Origin: Sphingobium cyanobacteriorum
Lineage (GTDB): Bacteria; Pseudomonadota; Alphaproteobacteria; Sphingomonadales; Sphingomonadaceae
DNA: 64,000 nt
NCBI RefSeq assembly: GCF_030580935.1
Contig: NZ_JAUQOM010000001.1
Location: 558,001 to 622,000, forward strand
Direction: 5' to 3'
Numbering within the stretch: the stretch's first letter is position 1; each line of letters opens with the position of its first letter. Shown here in pieces: positions 1-12,034 of this stretch. The position numbers and the translations under genes are program-made. The notes beneath the pieces were generated by a model. The model saw only the letters and a list, made by a program, of their open reading frames with translations, was not told the DNA's origin and ran no database searches.

Positions 1-260
1 TCGTCGCCACCAGCCAGTTCGACCCGGCGACCGGCACGCTGCGGGTCCAGCGCTGGCTGCCCGACCTCGACACCATGGACAAGGTGCGTGCGCTGGTGAA
101 AGACAGGCCGATCAAGGGGTGCGGCAGCGACTCCGACCTCCTGGGCCGGATCGCGACGCTCCAGGGCGACATGACAGCGTTGCTTCCGGCCCAGCCCAAT
201 GAGCGGATTGTCTATCATTGCCAAAAGGGCCGGCTTGCCCCGGCTGATCCTGCCGAATAA
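1..260 (+). CDS. 3' end of an unidentified protein (5' end outside window)
   Basis: An open frame enters from the left edge (first full codon at base 3) and stops at 260, giving about 85 C-terminal residues. The visible part is soluble, with no membrane segment and no motif I recognise; it contains a lone stretch IKGCGSDSDLLGR and ends in ADPAE. An internal ATG at 75 exists, but the frame is open upstream of it in the same register, so the gene is treated as truncated by the window edge. It lies about 200 bp upstream of atpH on the same strand. Function unknown. Confidence 0.6.
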   Translation, partial: VATSQFDPATGTLRVQRWLPDLDTMDKVRALVKDRPIKGCGSDSDLLGRIATLQGDMTALLPAQPNERIVYHCQKGRLAPADPAE

Positions 261-461
261 CCGATTCGGCACAGCCTTTTTACTCAGGCAAATGGCCATG
301 ATTTCGCACTATTGATGGAATCGTGTCACATGACTTGCATAGTCATAAGCCCGCTGCTAACCGGCCGGGCAACAGGGGTTCGGGACGGCAACAGACCGCG
401 CCCCCTTTTTGCATGACCGGCATATGATATGCCGGAACGCCAAACGGAGGACGGTAAGCGC

Positions 462-2548
<2,087 letters not shown>

Positions 2549-2557
2549 AGTAAATTT

Positions 2558-2639
2558 CGTCATCCCAGCGAGGGCTGGGATCTCAGGCCGCTGGGGATAT
2601 CCCAAAAGGCACGAGATCCTGGCCATCGTCAGGATGACG
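2558..2639. repeat. Palindromic intergenic element between atpA and atpG
   Basis: An 82-bp imperfect inverted repeat. The outer ends CGTCATCC and GGATGACG are complementary. Each half is itself a hairpin (ATCCCAGC...GCTGGGAT on the left, ATCCTG...CAGGAT on the right), and the inner GATCTC/GAGATC also pair, so the whole could fold as a branched structure. This CGTCATCCCAGC... type is familiar as a dispersed element in sphingomonad genomes. It lies inside an operon, so it would be transcribed between the alpha and gamma cistrons. Confidence 0.75.
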
Positions 2640-2655
2640 AACTGAAGGGTTCGTC

Positions 2656-3540
2656 ATGGCAAGCCTCAAGGAACTGAAGATCCGGATCGGGTCGGTCAAA
2701 TCGACCCAGAAGATCACCAAGGCCAAGCAGATGGTCGCCGCCGCGAAGCTGCGCAAGGCGCAGGCCGCAGCGGAAGCAGCGCGCCCCTATAGCAGTCGCC
2801 TGGAAGCGGTCGTCGCCTCGCTCGCGTCGAAGATCGCGGGCGGTTCGGGCGAAGGCGCATCACCGCTGCTGGCCGGCACCGGCAAGGACGATGTCCATCT
2901 GCTGGTCGTCGCCAACTCCGATCGCGGCCTTGCCGGCGCGTTCAACGCAAACATCGTGAAGGCCGCGCTGGCTAAGGCGCGCGAACTGGAACTGGACGGC
3001 AAGAAGGTCCTTTTCTACCTGATCGGCCGCAAGGGTCGTCCGGTGATCAACCGCACCTATCCGGGCAAGATCGTCGCCCAGTTCGACACTACCGGCACCA
3101 AGGAGCCGGGCTTCGCCCAGGCGCAGGCGGTCGCACAGGAACTCAGCCAGATGTTCCTCGACGGCAAGTTCGATGTCGCGCACCTCTTCTATTCGCGCTT
3201 CAAGTCGGCGCTGGCGCAGATCCCGACCGAGCAGCAGATCATCCCGGTCAAGATCCCGGCCGACGCCGACCGCAACGCCATCCCCGCCACGGTCGAATAT
3301 GAACCGAGCGAGGAAGCGATCCTGGACGACCTGTTGCCGCGCAACATCTCCATTCAGTTGTTCAAGGCGCTGCTGGAAAACAACGCATCCGAACAGGGCG
3401 CGTCGATGACCGCGATGGACAATGCGACCCGCAACGCCGGCGACCTCATCAACAAGCTGACGATCCAGTATAACCGCAGCCGCCAGGCCGCGATCACCAC
3501 CGAACTCGTTGAAATCATTTCGGGCGCCGAAGCCCTTTAA
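2656..3540 (+). CDS. atpG: F1 ATP synthase gamma subunit
   Basis: This is the central rotor shaft of F1. It is 294 aa, with the conserved N-terminal coiled-coil start [20 protein letters not shown] and the C-terminal helix ending in [37 protein letters not shown], split here only for description: the motif NRSRQAAIT is diagnostic. It is separated from atpA by 107 bp that carry a palindromic element, and its stop codon abuts the upstream region of atpD. GAAGGG at about 2644-2649 serves as the ribosome-binding site. Confidence 0.97.
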   Translation: MASLKELKIRIGSVKSTQKITKAKQMVAAAKLRKAQAAAEAARPYSSRLEAVVASLASKIAGGSGEGASPLLAGTGKDDVHLLVVANSDRGLAGAFNANIVKAALAKARELELDGKKVLFYLIGRKGRPVINRTYPGKIVAQFDTTGTKEPGFAQAQAVAQELSQMFLDGKFDVAHLFYSRFKSALAQIPTEQQIIPVKIPADADRNAIPATVEYEPSEEAILDDLLPRNISIQLFKALLENNASEQGASMTAMDNATRNAGDLINKLTIQYNRSRQAAITTELVEIISGAEAL

Positions 3541-5007
<1,467 letters not shown>

Positions 5008-5022
5008 GCACAACCGATCTAA

Positions 5023-5048
5023 CCCTCTCCCGTCTGCGCGGGAGAGGG
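5023..5048. repeat. Short perfect hairpin between atpD and atpC
   Basis: A 10-bp perfect stem (CCCTCTCCCG at 5023-5032, CGGGAGAGGG at 5039-5048) with a 6-base loop. There is no T tract, and atpC follows after 15 bp with its own ribosome-binding site, so it is unlikely to be a full terminator. It may modulate epsilon expression or mRNA stability. CCCTCTCCC-type hairpins recur between genes in sphingomonads. Confidence 0.6.
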
Positions 5049-5063
5049 CAAGAGGATTGAAAA

Positions 5064-5318
5064 ATGGCACTGCATTTCGAACTCGTGACCCCGGAAAAGC
5101 TCTTCCGTTCGGAAGACGTCTATCAGGTGGTCGTCCCCGGCGCCGACGGCGACTTCGGCGTGCTGGAAGGCCATGCCCCCTTCATGTCCACGGTGCGCGA
5201 CGGTGCGCTCCAGATCTTCCGCAGCGCAGGCGCCGCGCCGGAAATCATCCCCGTGCAGGGCGGCTTTGCCGAAGTGAATGAAAAGGGCCTGACGGTTCTC
5301 GCCGAAAAGGCCGGCTAG
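5064..5318 (+). CDS. atpC: F1 ATP synthase epsilon subunit, short form
   Basis: The central-stalk epsilon subunit, only 84 aa. The sequence covers the N-terminal beta-sandwich domain ([19 protein letters not shown], then [18 protein letters not shown]) and stops after LTVLAEKAG. The C-terminal two-helix domain found in the usual 130-140 aa protein is absent. A terminator begins about 28 bp after the stop, so this looks like a genuinely short gene and not a frameshift. Last gene of atpHAGDC. Confidence 0.93.
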   Translation: MALHFELVTPEKLFRSEDVYQVVVPGADGDFGVLEGHAPFMSTVRDGALQIFRSAGAAPEIIPVQGGFAEVNEKGLTVLAEKAG

Positions 5319-5346
5319 ATCGCCACAGATTGCCGGATCGGTTGAA

Positions 5347-5372
5347 GGGGCGCTTTCCGCGCCCCTTTTTCT
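5347..5372 (+). terminator. Rho-independent terminator of the atp operon
   Basis: Perfect 7-bp stem GGGGCGC (5347-5353) and GCGCCCC (5359-5365) with a 5-base loop, followed directly by a run of five T and CTTTG. It sits about 28 bp after the atpC stop. Confidence 0.9.
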
Positions 5373-5392
5373 TTGCCATGAGCGGAAGCGAC

Positions 5393-6883
5393 ATGACTGC
5401 AACCGTCGCTGCCCCTTCCCTGCTCGACCGCCCCGTTGCCGGCGGCCCCTTGCTGACCCTGCTGGCCGGGTGGCTGGGGCTGGACCAGTTGCTGCTTTGG
5501 CGCTTTCTTGGCCTGCCCTTCTGGGCTTGTGGACTGGGCGCGATCATCATCCTGGGCCTGTGCGTCTGGCTGCTCCGCGCGACCCGCAGCTTGCGCGGCC
5601 CGACGATCGGCGCGCTGCTGCTTTGCCTGGTGGTCGCCATCCTGTTGATGCTGCTTGGCGGCGAAGGGCGCTTTTTCTACGCCAATATCGACTGGCAGGT
5701 GCGCCTTGCGGTGTTGCGCGACATGAGCGTCAATCCCTGGCCCTTCGTCTATAGCGCGCGCGGCGCGCCCGATATGCTGCGCGCGCCGATCGGCATGTTC
5801 CTCGCGCCTGCGATCGCCGCCAAGACGCTGGGCCTGCGTGCCGCCGATATCCTGTTATGGCTCCAGAACAGCCTGTTGATCGCCACGCTGCTGGCACTTG
5901 GCGCAGCGCTGTTCAATACCCGCCGCGCGAAGCTGATCGCTCTGGCGGTCATCATCGGCTTCAGCGGCCTCGACGCGCTGGGGCGCCTCCTGTTTCGCGG
6001 CGGCCTGTCCGATCATCTCGAAAACTGGGCCTATCTCCAATATTCATCGACCATCACCCTGGCTTTCTGGGTGCCGCAGCATGCGCTGGCCGGCTGGGTC
6101 GGGGCGCTTGGATTCCTGCTCTGGCGCGGGGGTAGGCTGTCGCTCGGTCCCTATCTGGCGCTATTGCCGCTGACCGCGCTCTGGTCGCCGCTGGGGTTGA
6201 TCGGCGCGATGCCCTTTGCCGCACTGGCTGGCGGACGGGCGCTGATCGCCGGCACCCTGCGCCTGTCCGACATCGGCCTGCCCGCGCTCGCCACACTGCT
6301 GTGCCTGCCCGGCCTGCTCTATCTGGGCGCTGCCGGAGAAGGCGTGGGCGCGCGGCTGATGGCGGTGGCGCCGTTGCAATGGGGACTGTTCGAACTGCTG
6401 GAAGTGCTGGTCTATGTCGCCCCCCTCGCCCTGCTCCTCCGTCCGCGCTTCGGGCGCGATACGCTGGCATTGCTGACGCTGTGGCTGCTGGTCATCCCCT
6501 TCATACAGATTGGTGCGTCGATCGACTTCATGATGCGCGGTTCGGTGAGCGCGCTCACCATTTTGGCGGTGATGGCGGCGGACGCGCTGATCGTGGATCG
6601 CCGCGCGCGTTTGTGGCTGGTCCCGCCGCTGCTGATCGGATCGATCACCGGCCTGTACGAGATTCGGCGCGCCTTGGCCCATCCCCCTGCGCCGCAGGTG
6701 CGGTGCAGTTTCTTCAAAGCGTGGGACCAGAGTTTCGGCTTTCAGCCCAAGGATTCCTATCTCGCCCCGCTGTCAGAGATGCCCGCGCCCATTCGTCCGC
6801 AGCATCCGGTGCGTGTCAGCCCCGCCGAACCGGCGACATGCTGGGACGGCCACTGGTATCATCCCAACGAGAAATATATCTAG
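5393..6883 (+). CDS. Multi-pass membrane protein, possible GT-C type glycosyltransferase
   Basis: A 496-aa protein with about ten or more hydrophobic segments spread along its length and a hydrophilic C-terminal tail of about 60 residues. The start is set at ATG 5393, with GGAAG 5 bp upstream; the longer frame from TTG 5330 would read through the atp terminator. No firm family motif was seen. The region around YANIDWQVRLAVLRDM after the third hydrophobic segment resembles the first acidic loop of GT-C enzymes, but this is inference. It converges on the GT2 gene with a 4-bp stop overlap, and a second polytopic protein lies beyond, suggesting an envelope glycan or lipid role. Confidence 0.6.
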   Translation: MTATVAAPSLLDRPVAGGPLLTLLAGWLGLDQLLLWRFLGLPFWACGLGAIIILGLCVWLLRATRSLRGPTIGALLLCLVVAILLMLLGGEGRFFYANIDWQVRLAVLRDMSVNPWPFVYSARGAPDMLRAPIGMFLAPAIAAKTLGLRAADILLWLQNSLLIATLLALGAALFNTRRAKLIALAVIIGFSGLDALGRLLFRGGLSDHLENWAYLQYSSTITLAFWVPQHALAGWVGALGFLLWRGGRLSLGPYLALLPLTALWSPLGLIGAMPFAALAGGRALIAGTLRLSDIGLPALATLLCLPGLLYLGAAGEGVGARLMAVAPLQWGLFELLEVLVYVAPLALLLRPRFGRDTLALLTLWLLVIPFIQIGASIDFMMRGSVSALTILAVMAADALIVDRRARLWLVPPLLIGSITGLYEIRRALAHPPAPQVRCSFFKAWDQSFGFQPKDSYLAPLSEMPAPIRPQHPVRVSPAEPATCWDGHWYHPNEKYI

Positions 6884-7863
6884 GCCCGCAGGCGTTTCAC
6901 TTCAGGCGTATCGGGCATGACCTCTTCCGGTGCCCTGGCCAGAACATAGAGCGGCCTTTGCCGCACTTCGCGCGCGACCCGGCCCAGATATTCGCCGATG
7001 ATGCCCAGGCTGAGCAGATTCAGCCCGCCCATCATCAACACCGCCACCATGATCGAGGCATAGCCGGGCACGTCCACCCCGGTCAGCATTGTGCGCACCA
7101 CCAGCCAGGCGGCATAGGCCATGGCCATCAGCGCCACCGCGCCGCCAATATAGGACCAGATGCGCAGCGGCATGGTGGTCGAGGCGGTTATGCCGTCGAT
7201 CGCCAGCGACCAGAGCTTCCCCAGCCGCCATTTGGTGACGCCCGCCTCACGGGGGGCACGCACATAGTCGACCGTTGCGACCCGGAAGCCGATCCAGGAA
7301 AAAAGCCCCTTGTTAAAGCGCGCCTGCTCGCCCAACTGCTTGATGACCTCAACCGCCTGCCGGTCGAGCAGGCGGAAGTCGCCGACATTTTCCGGGATCG
7401 GATAGTCGGACAGACGGTTGAGCAAGCGATAGAAGCCGCGCGCGCTCCAGCGTTTGAACCAGCCGTCGCTGGAACGGTCGGCGCGGCGGGCATTGACGAC
7501 CTGCGCGCCGGCCTGCCATTCACGCACCATATCGACAATCACGTCGGGCGGATCCTGCAGATCGACATCGATCGGGATGACCGCGTCGCCGGTGGCATGG
7601 TCGATGCCCGCCGCCAGCGCGGCCTCCTTGCCGAAATTGCGGGACAGCGAAAGATAGCGCACGTCCGGGTTCAGCCGCGACAGGATCGAAAGGATGTCGG
7701 CAGTCCGGTCGCTGCTGCCATCATCCACGAACAGATAGTCCGCCCGCGCGCCCGGTCCGATCAGCGCCAGCGCGCGCGCCACCGCCGGCCGCGCGGCATC
7801 AAGGAAGAGCGACAGGCCCTCCTGCTCATTATAGACCGGAATGACGATCGATATGGTCCGCAT
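6880..7863 (-). CDS. GT2 family glycosyltransferase, GtrB/ArnC-like
   Basis: Likely transfers a sugar from a nucleotide donor to a polyprenyl phosphate at the inner face of the membrane. It is 327 aa from ATG 7863 (GGAAGGAAAC upstream); the frame extends 16 codons further, but that part lacks family similarity. MRTISIVIPVYNEQEG opens the GT-A fold, DDGSSDRT follows, and DVDLQDPP is the DxD-type metal/nucleotide site. Two hydrophobic segments near the C-terminus (about residues 225-300) anchor it, as in GtrB, ArnC and DPMS enzymes. Flanked by two polytopic proteins that could use the lipid-linked sugar. Confidence 0.85.
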   Translation of the reverse strand: MRTISIVIPVYNEQEGLSLFLDAARPAVARALALIGPGARADYLFVDDGSSDRTADILSILSRLNPDVRYLSLSRNFGKEAALAAGIDHATGDAVIPIDVDLQDPPDVIVDMVREWQAGAQVVNARRADRSSDGWFKRWSARGFYRLLNRLSDYPIPENVGDFRLLDRQAVEVIKQLGEQARFNKGLFSWIGFRVATVDYVRAPREAGVTKWRLGKLWSLAIDGITASTTMPLRIWSYIGGAVALMAMAYAAWLVVRTMLTGVDVPGYASIMVAVLMMGGLNLLSLGIIGEYLGRVAREVRQRPLYVLARAPEEVMPDTPEVKRLRA

Positions 7864-7981
7864 GGCGCGCGCGGTTTCCTTCCATGATGCTGCACCCGCT
7901 ATCGACCACAATGGTTAATGACGGGTAAGCGGGTGCGCCATGCTCACGCTTCATTTACCATAATCTGACATCAGCGAACGG

Positions 7982-9550
7982 ATGCGTCCGCTCGCCCTTC
8001 TTCGCAGTCCCGCCTGCCTGCTTATCCTGTGGGGCGTGCTGCTGATGCTGCCCGCCTTCCTGTGGGGACCGGGCGCGACCCATTCGCATCACTATAATAT
8101 ATTATGGACCCGGCATTTCGCTGATCAGATGGCGGCGGGGCATCTTTATGAACGCTGGCTGCCGGACAGTTTCGAACGGCTGGGCAGTCCGACCTTCTAT
8201 TTCTACCCGCCTTTCGCCTACTGGATCAGCGGCGGGTTCCGCGCGCTTGGCCTGCCCCTGCTCCAGGCGATCAATCTGGCGGGCCTGACCCTGCTGGTCG
8301 GTTCGGGGCTGGCAATGCATCGCTGGCTGACCTGGCGCGGCACGCAGCCGCTGCTGGGCGCGGCGCTCTACATGATCGCACCCTATCATCTCTACGACAT
8401 CTATGTGCGCGGCGCGCTGGCAGAGGCGGCGGCTTTCGTCTGGTTGCCGCTGATCGCGCTGGCGATCGAGCGCCTGCCGGAACGGCGCGGCATGCGACTG
8501 CTGGCGGTCGCCTATGCCGGACTGCTGATCAGTCACCTGCCGCTGGCGATGCTGACCGGCCTGTTCCTGATCGCACCGATGATCGCACTGCGCCTATGGC
8601 GCGACGCCCGCATCCTGGCGCCGGCCGCCTTGGCCGGTGCCCTGGCCTTCGCATTGGCCGCCTTCTATCTGCTGCCTGCCCTGACGCTGCAATCCCATGT
8701 GTCGACCATGATGTTGTGGGGACAGGATTATCGCGCCACCGACTGGTCGGTCTGGACCGCCAGTTTCGAACTGTTCCCCTGCCTCGCGATGGGCCTGATC
8801 CTGCTGGCCTGGCCTGCCGCACGCAGCTTTTGGGGCGTGGCGGCGATCCTGACCGCGATGGCATCGATCCGGCTGATCCCCTTTCTCTGGGATGTCCCGA
8901 TGCTCGACAAGGCGCAATTTCCGTGGCGCGCCTTGTGCCTTGCCGAATTCGCGACCGTAACCGCGATGATGGCCGTTCGCCCACGCCCGGTCCTGCTGGC
9001 CGGAGCGGGCATCCTGTTGCTGTTCCCCTACGCCTTTGGCGGGCTTTTGACAGCGGCCTTCCTGCGCAAGCCGATCGATTACGCGGCGATCGCACGGATC
9101 GCGCCGGACGCGCCCGAATATCTGCCGCGCGGCTTCGACCTGTCGCATGTGCGCGCCGGTGATCACTGGACCGACCTTTCGCCCTGGCGCGCCTTGCCGC
9201 GCGGCGATGCCATCCTCGTCAGCCGCCCCGGCCCTGTCATGATCGGCCGCGCTGCATTCCCCATCTGGCGGATCGAACTGGATGGCCGCGTCATCCCGTC
9301 CGCAGGCCCGATCCTGCATTTCGACGCCCGGCGTCCCGGCACCTACCGGATCGTCCGAATCCGCCTGTGGCAGGAGATGGCGGGCATGATGATCAGCCTG
9401 GCGACGATGCTGCTGACGATGCTACATTGGCGTTTCCGCGCCATTAGCCATTTGTCAAAGTTTCCGGCTTATTCACCTTCATCACCCATATCGGATCGGC
9501 TCCGTTCGGACTGGCCGGCCCGATCGCATATTGCTGGCGGAGACTTATGA
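7982..9550 (+). CDS. PTPS-related/YfhO-like polytopic membrane protein
   Basis: A 522-aa integral membrane protein with about ten hydrophobic segments and a C-terminal periplasmic-type domain of about 100 residues. The early loop HFADQMAAGHLYERWLPDSF followed by GSPTFYFYPPFAYW matches the conserved pattern (RW, then a G-x-P-x-F-x-FYPP stretch) of the '6-pyruvoyl-tetrahydropterin synthase-related' membrane proteins, which have a GT-C-like fold despite the name. It ends with an ATGA overlap into the cpaF gene. Probably a glycan or lipid-sugar transferase or transporter; substrate unknown. Confidence 0.65.
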   Translation: MRPLALLRSPACLLILWGVLLMLPAFLWGPGATHSHHYNILWTRHFADQMAAGHLYERWLPDSFERLGSPTFYFYPPFAYWISGGFRALGLPLLQAINLAGLTLLVGSGLAMHRWLTWRGTQPLLGAALYMIAPYHLYDIYVRGALAEAAAFVWLPLIALAIERLPERRGMRLLAVAYAGLLISHLPLAMLTGLFLIAPMIALRLWRDARILAPAALAGALAFALAAFYLLPALTLQSHVSTMMLWGQDYRATDWSVWTASFELFPCLAMGLILLAWPAARSFWGVAAILTAMASIRLIPFLWDVPMLDKAQFPWRALCLAEFATVTAMMAVRPRPVLLAGAGILLLFPYAFGGLLTAAFLRKPIDYAAIARIAPDAPEYLPRGFDLSHVRAGDHWTDLSPWRALPRGDAILVSRPGPVMIGRAAFPIWRIELDGRVIPSAGPILHFDARRPGTYRIVRIRLWQEMAGMMISLATMLLTMLHWRFRAISHLSKFPAYSPSSPISDRLRSDWPARSHIAGGDL

Positions 9551-11079
9551 GCGCCTTTGGACGGAAAAATGGACCTGCCGGAATCAAGCCCGGCTTTGGC
9601 GTGGCCCGGCCGATGCAGGGCGGTGTGGCGGCGCGTGAGGAAACACCGCAGGGCGGCGACCAGTTTCCACCGCTCGACATCGCATCCCTGCCGGGTGAGA
9701 CACCGTTCGATCCGCTCGCGGCCCCTACCAGCCAGATGCAGCGCAACGCCGACGCCATGGCGCGCCTGTCGGATCGCGCCAATGCCGACCATGCCCCCGA
9801 TGCCGGGCCGCAGGGTTTCGAGGCCAGCGTCCACAAGATCAAGGAGCAGGTGCTGCCCCGCCTGCTGGAGCGGGTCGACCCCGAAGCGGCAGCGACACTG
9901 ACCAAGGATGAACTGGCGGAGGAATTCCGGCCGATCATCATGGAAGTGCTGGCGGAGCTCAAGCTGACACTCAACCGGCGCGAACAGTTCGCGCTGGAAA
10001 AGGTGCTGGTCGACGAATTGCTGGGCCTTGGCCCGCTCGAAGAATTACTCGCCGACCCGGACGTGACCGACATCATGGTCAACGGCCCGGACCAGACCTA
10101 TATCGAAAAGAAGGGCAAGCTGACCATCGCGCCGATCAAGTTCCGCGATGAGGAGCATCTGTTTCAGATCGCGCAACGGATCGTCAGCAAGGTCGGCCGC
10201 CGCGTCGACCAGACCACGCCGCTGGCCGACGCCCGCCTGCCCGACGGCAGCCGCGTCAACGTGATCGTGCCGCCGCTGTCGCTGCGCGGGACGGCCATTT
10301 CCATCCGTAAATTTTCGGCCAAGCCGATCACCATCGACATGCTGGCGCAGTGGGGCGCCATGTCGCCCAAGATGGCGACCGCGCTCAAGATTGCGGGCGC
10401 GTGCCGGTTCAACATCGTCATTTCGGGCGGCACGGGTTCGGGCAAGACGACGATGCTCAACGCCCTGTCCAAGATGATCGATCCGGGCGAGCGCGTGCTG
10501 ACGATCGAGGACGCGGCCGAACTGCGGCTGCAACAGCCGCACTGGTTGCCGCTGGAAACCCGGCCCGCCAATCTGGAGGGCAATGGCGCCATCACCATCG
10601 GCGATCTGGTCAAGAACGCCCTGCGTATGCGCCCGGACCGCATCATCCTGGGCGAAATTCGTGGCGCGGAATGTTTCGACCTGCTCGCCGCGATGAACAC
10701 CGGCCATGACGGCTCCATGTGCACGCTCCACAGCAACTCGCCGCGCGAGTGCCTGGGCCGTATGGAAAACATGATCCTGATGGGCGACATCAAAATCCCC
10801 AAGGAAGCCATTTCCAAGCAGATCGCCGATTCGGTCGACCTGATCGTACAGGTCAAGCGCCTGCGCGACGGTTCGCGCCGCGTCACCAACGTCACCGAGG
10901 TCATCGGCATGGAAGGCGACGTCATCGTCACCCAGGAACTGTTCAAGTTCGAATATCATGACGAGGACGACAGCGGGAAGATCATCGGCGAATATCGGTC
11001 GATGGGCCTGCGCCCCTACACGCTCGACAAGGCGCGCATGTTCGGCTTCGACCAGCCCTTCCTGGAAGCCTGTCTCTGA
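9547..11079 (+). CDS. cpaF: CpaF/TadA-family secretion ATPase
   Basis: Hexameric traffic ATPase of Tad/Flp pilus or related type II/IV secretion machines. It is 510 aa with a variable, disordered N-terminal region (about residues 1-95), the N-terminal domain containing DVTDIMVNGP, and a RecA-like domain with P-loop GGTGSGKT (about 294-301), the Asp-rich TIEDAAELRLQQPHWLPLE, the Walker B-type RPDRIILGEIRG, and the His-box segment TGHDGSMCTLHSNSPRE. The start overlaps the previous stop by 4 bp. No other tad/cpa genes are in the window, so its partner machine must be elsewhere. Confidence 0.9.
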   Translation: MSAFGRKNGPAGIKPGFGVARPMQGGVAAREETPQGGDQFPPLDIASLPGETPFDPLAAPTSQMQRNADAMARLSDRANADHAPDAGPQGFEASVHKIKEQVLPRLLERVDPEAAATLTKDELAEEFRPIIMEVLAELKLTLNRREQFALEKVLVDELLGLGPLEELLADPDVTDIMVNGPDQTYIEKKGKLTIAPIKFRDEEHLFQIAQRIVSKVGRRVDQTTPLADARLPDGSRVNVIVPPLSLRGTAISIRKFSAKPITIDMLAQWGAMSPKMATALKIAGACRFNIVISGGTGSGKTTMLNALSKMIDPGERVLTIEDAAELRLQQPHWLPLETRPANLEGNGAITIGDLVKNALRMRPDRIILGEIRGAECFDLLAAMNTGHDGSMCTLHSNSPRECLGRMENMILMGDIKIPKEAISKQIADSVDLIVQVKRLRDGSRRVTNVTEVIGMEGDVIVTQELFKFEYHDEDDSGKIIGEYRSMGLRPYTLDKARMFGFDQPFLEACL

Positions 11080-11101
11080 CCTTCTCTCTGTAACTTATTA
11101 T

Positions 11102-11136
11102 GGCTGGCGGGGGATTTCCTCCCGCCAGCCTCTTGC
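11102..11136 (+). terminator. Hairpin after cpaF, probable terminator
   Basis: A perfect 10-bp stem GGCTGGCGGG (11102-11111) and CCCGCCAGCC (11121-11130) with a 9-base loop, followed by TCTTG. The T tract is weak, so it may be a Rho-independent terminator of modest strength or an mRNA-stabilising hairpin. It begins 22 bp after the cpaF stop. Confidence 0.55.
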
Positions 11137-11192
11137 GCGCCTGCGGCGTGGGCGTCACATCTCCCTCTCCCCCCTATAAGAGAGGATCCCCG

Positions 11193-11987
11193 ATGAACCG
11201 TCTCGCCCTGTTTGCCGCGCTTGTCACTATACCCGCCAGCGCCGTCATTGCCCAGCACGCCCATCATCAGGCGTCGGACCCGATCGCTGCCGCTGTCGCC
11301 GCGCCCAGCCGCACGCCCGCCAACATCGCCCGCGACCAGTATCGCCACCCGGCCGAGACACTGGCCTTCTTTGGTGTGACAGCGAGTGGTACAGTTGTGG
11401 AATATAGCCCCAGTGGCGGCTGGTACACGGAAATACTGGCGCCGCTGCTGCGCGATCACGGTACTTTCTATGCGCTCCAGCCCACCGGAGGCTATCTGGC
11501 CAGCTACAGGAATTTCCTCGCCACCAAACCCGAAGTCTATGACAAGGTGAAGCTAGTCGAATATCCCGACGCCCTGGCCACCATCCCGGCCAGCAGTGTC
11601 GACACGGTGCTGACGTTCCGCAACGTTCATAACATGGTCATGGCCGGGAAAGAGGCCGCGACCTTCAAGGCGTTCTTCGACATGCTCAAGCCCGGTGGCA
11701 CATTGGGCGTGGTCGATCATCGCCTGCCGGAAGCGCGTGACACCGCGCTGGAAAAGAGCAGCGGCTATGTGAAGGTATCGACCGTCCGGCGGATCGCCGA
11801 AGCGGCCGGTTTCGAATATGTCGGCGCGTCGGACGTGAACGCCAACCCCAAGGATACGGCCGACTGGCCCAAGGGCGTATGGACGCTGCCGCCTTCGCTC
11901 AGCCAGAAGGAGGTCGACCGGGACAAATATCTGGCGATCGGCGAAAGTGACAGGATGACGCTGAAATTCCGCAAGCCGGTGAAATAA
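11193..11987 (+). CDS. Exported methyltransferase-fold protein (COG4798-like)
   Basis: A 264-aa protein from ATG 11193 (AGAGGA at 11181-11186). It begins with a signal peptide, MNRLALFAALVTIPASAVIA, with a likely cleavage site before QHAHH. The mature part is a Rossmann-type class I methyltransferase fold: the glycine-rich loop reads VEYSPSGGWYTEILAPLL, followed by VDTVLTFRNVHNMVM and FDMLKPGGTLGVVDHR. The family is known as a 'predicted methyltransferase' that is often exported. Export raises doubt that it uses S-adenosylmethionine, as this is not expected in the periplasm. Monocistronic by spacing. Confidence 0.75.
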   Translation: MNRLALFAALVTIPASAVIAQHAHHQASDPIAAAVAAPSRTPANIARDQYRHPAETLAFFGVTASGTVVEYSPSGGWYTEILAPLLRDHGTFYALQPTGGYLASYRNFLATKPEVYDKVKLVEYPDALATIPASSVDTVLTFRNVHNMVMAGKEAATFKAFFDMLKPGGTLGVVDHRLPEARDTALEKSSGYVKVSTVRRIAEAAGFEYVGASDVNANPKDTADWPKGVWTLPPSLSQKEVDRDKYLAIGESDRMTLKFRKPVK

Positions 11988-12034
11988 CCACCAGCCCGGT
12001 TGCGCCATGGCGTGACCGGGCTAAGGCAGGAGGC

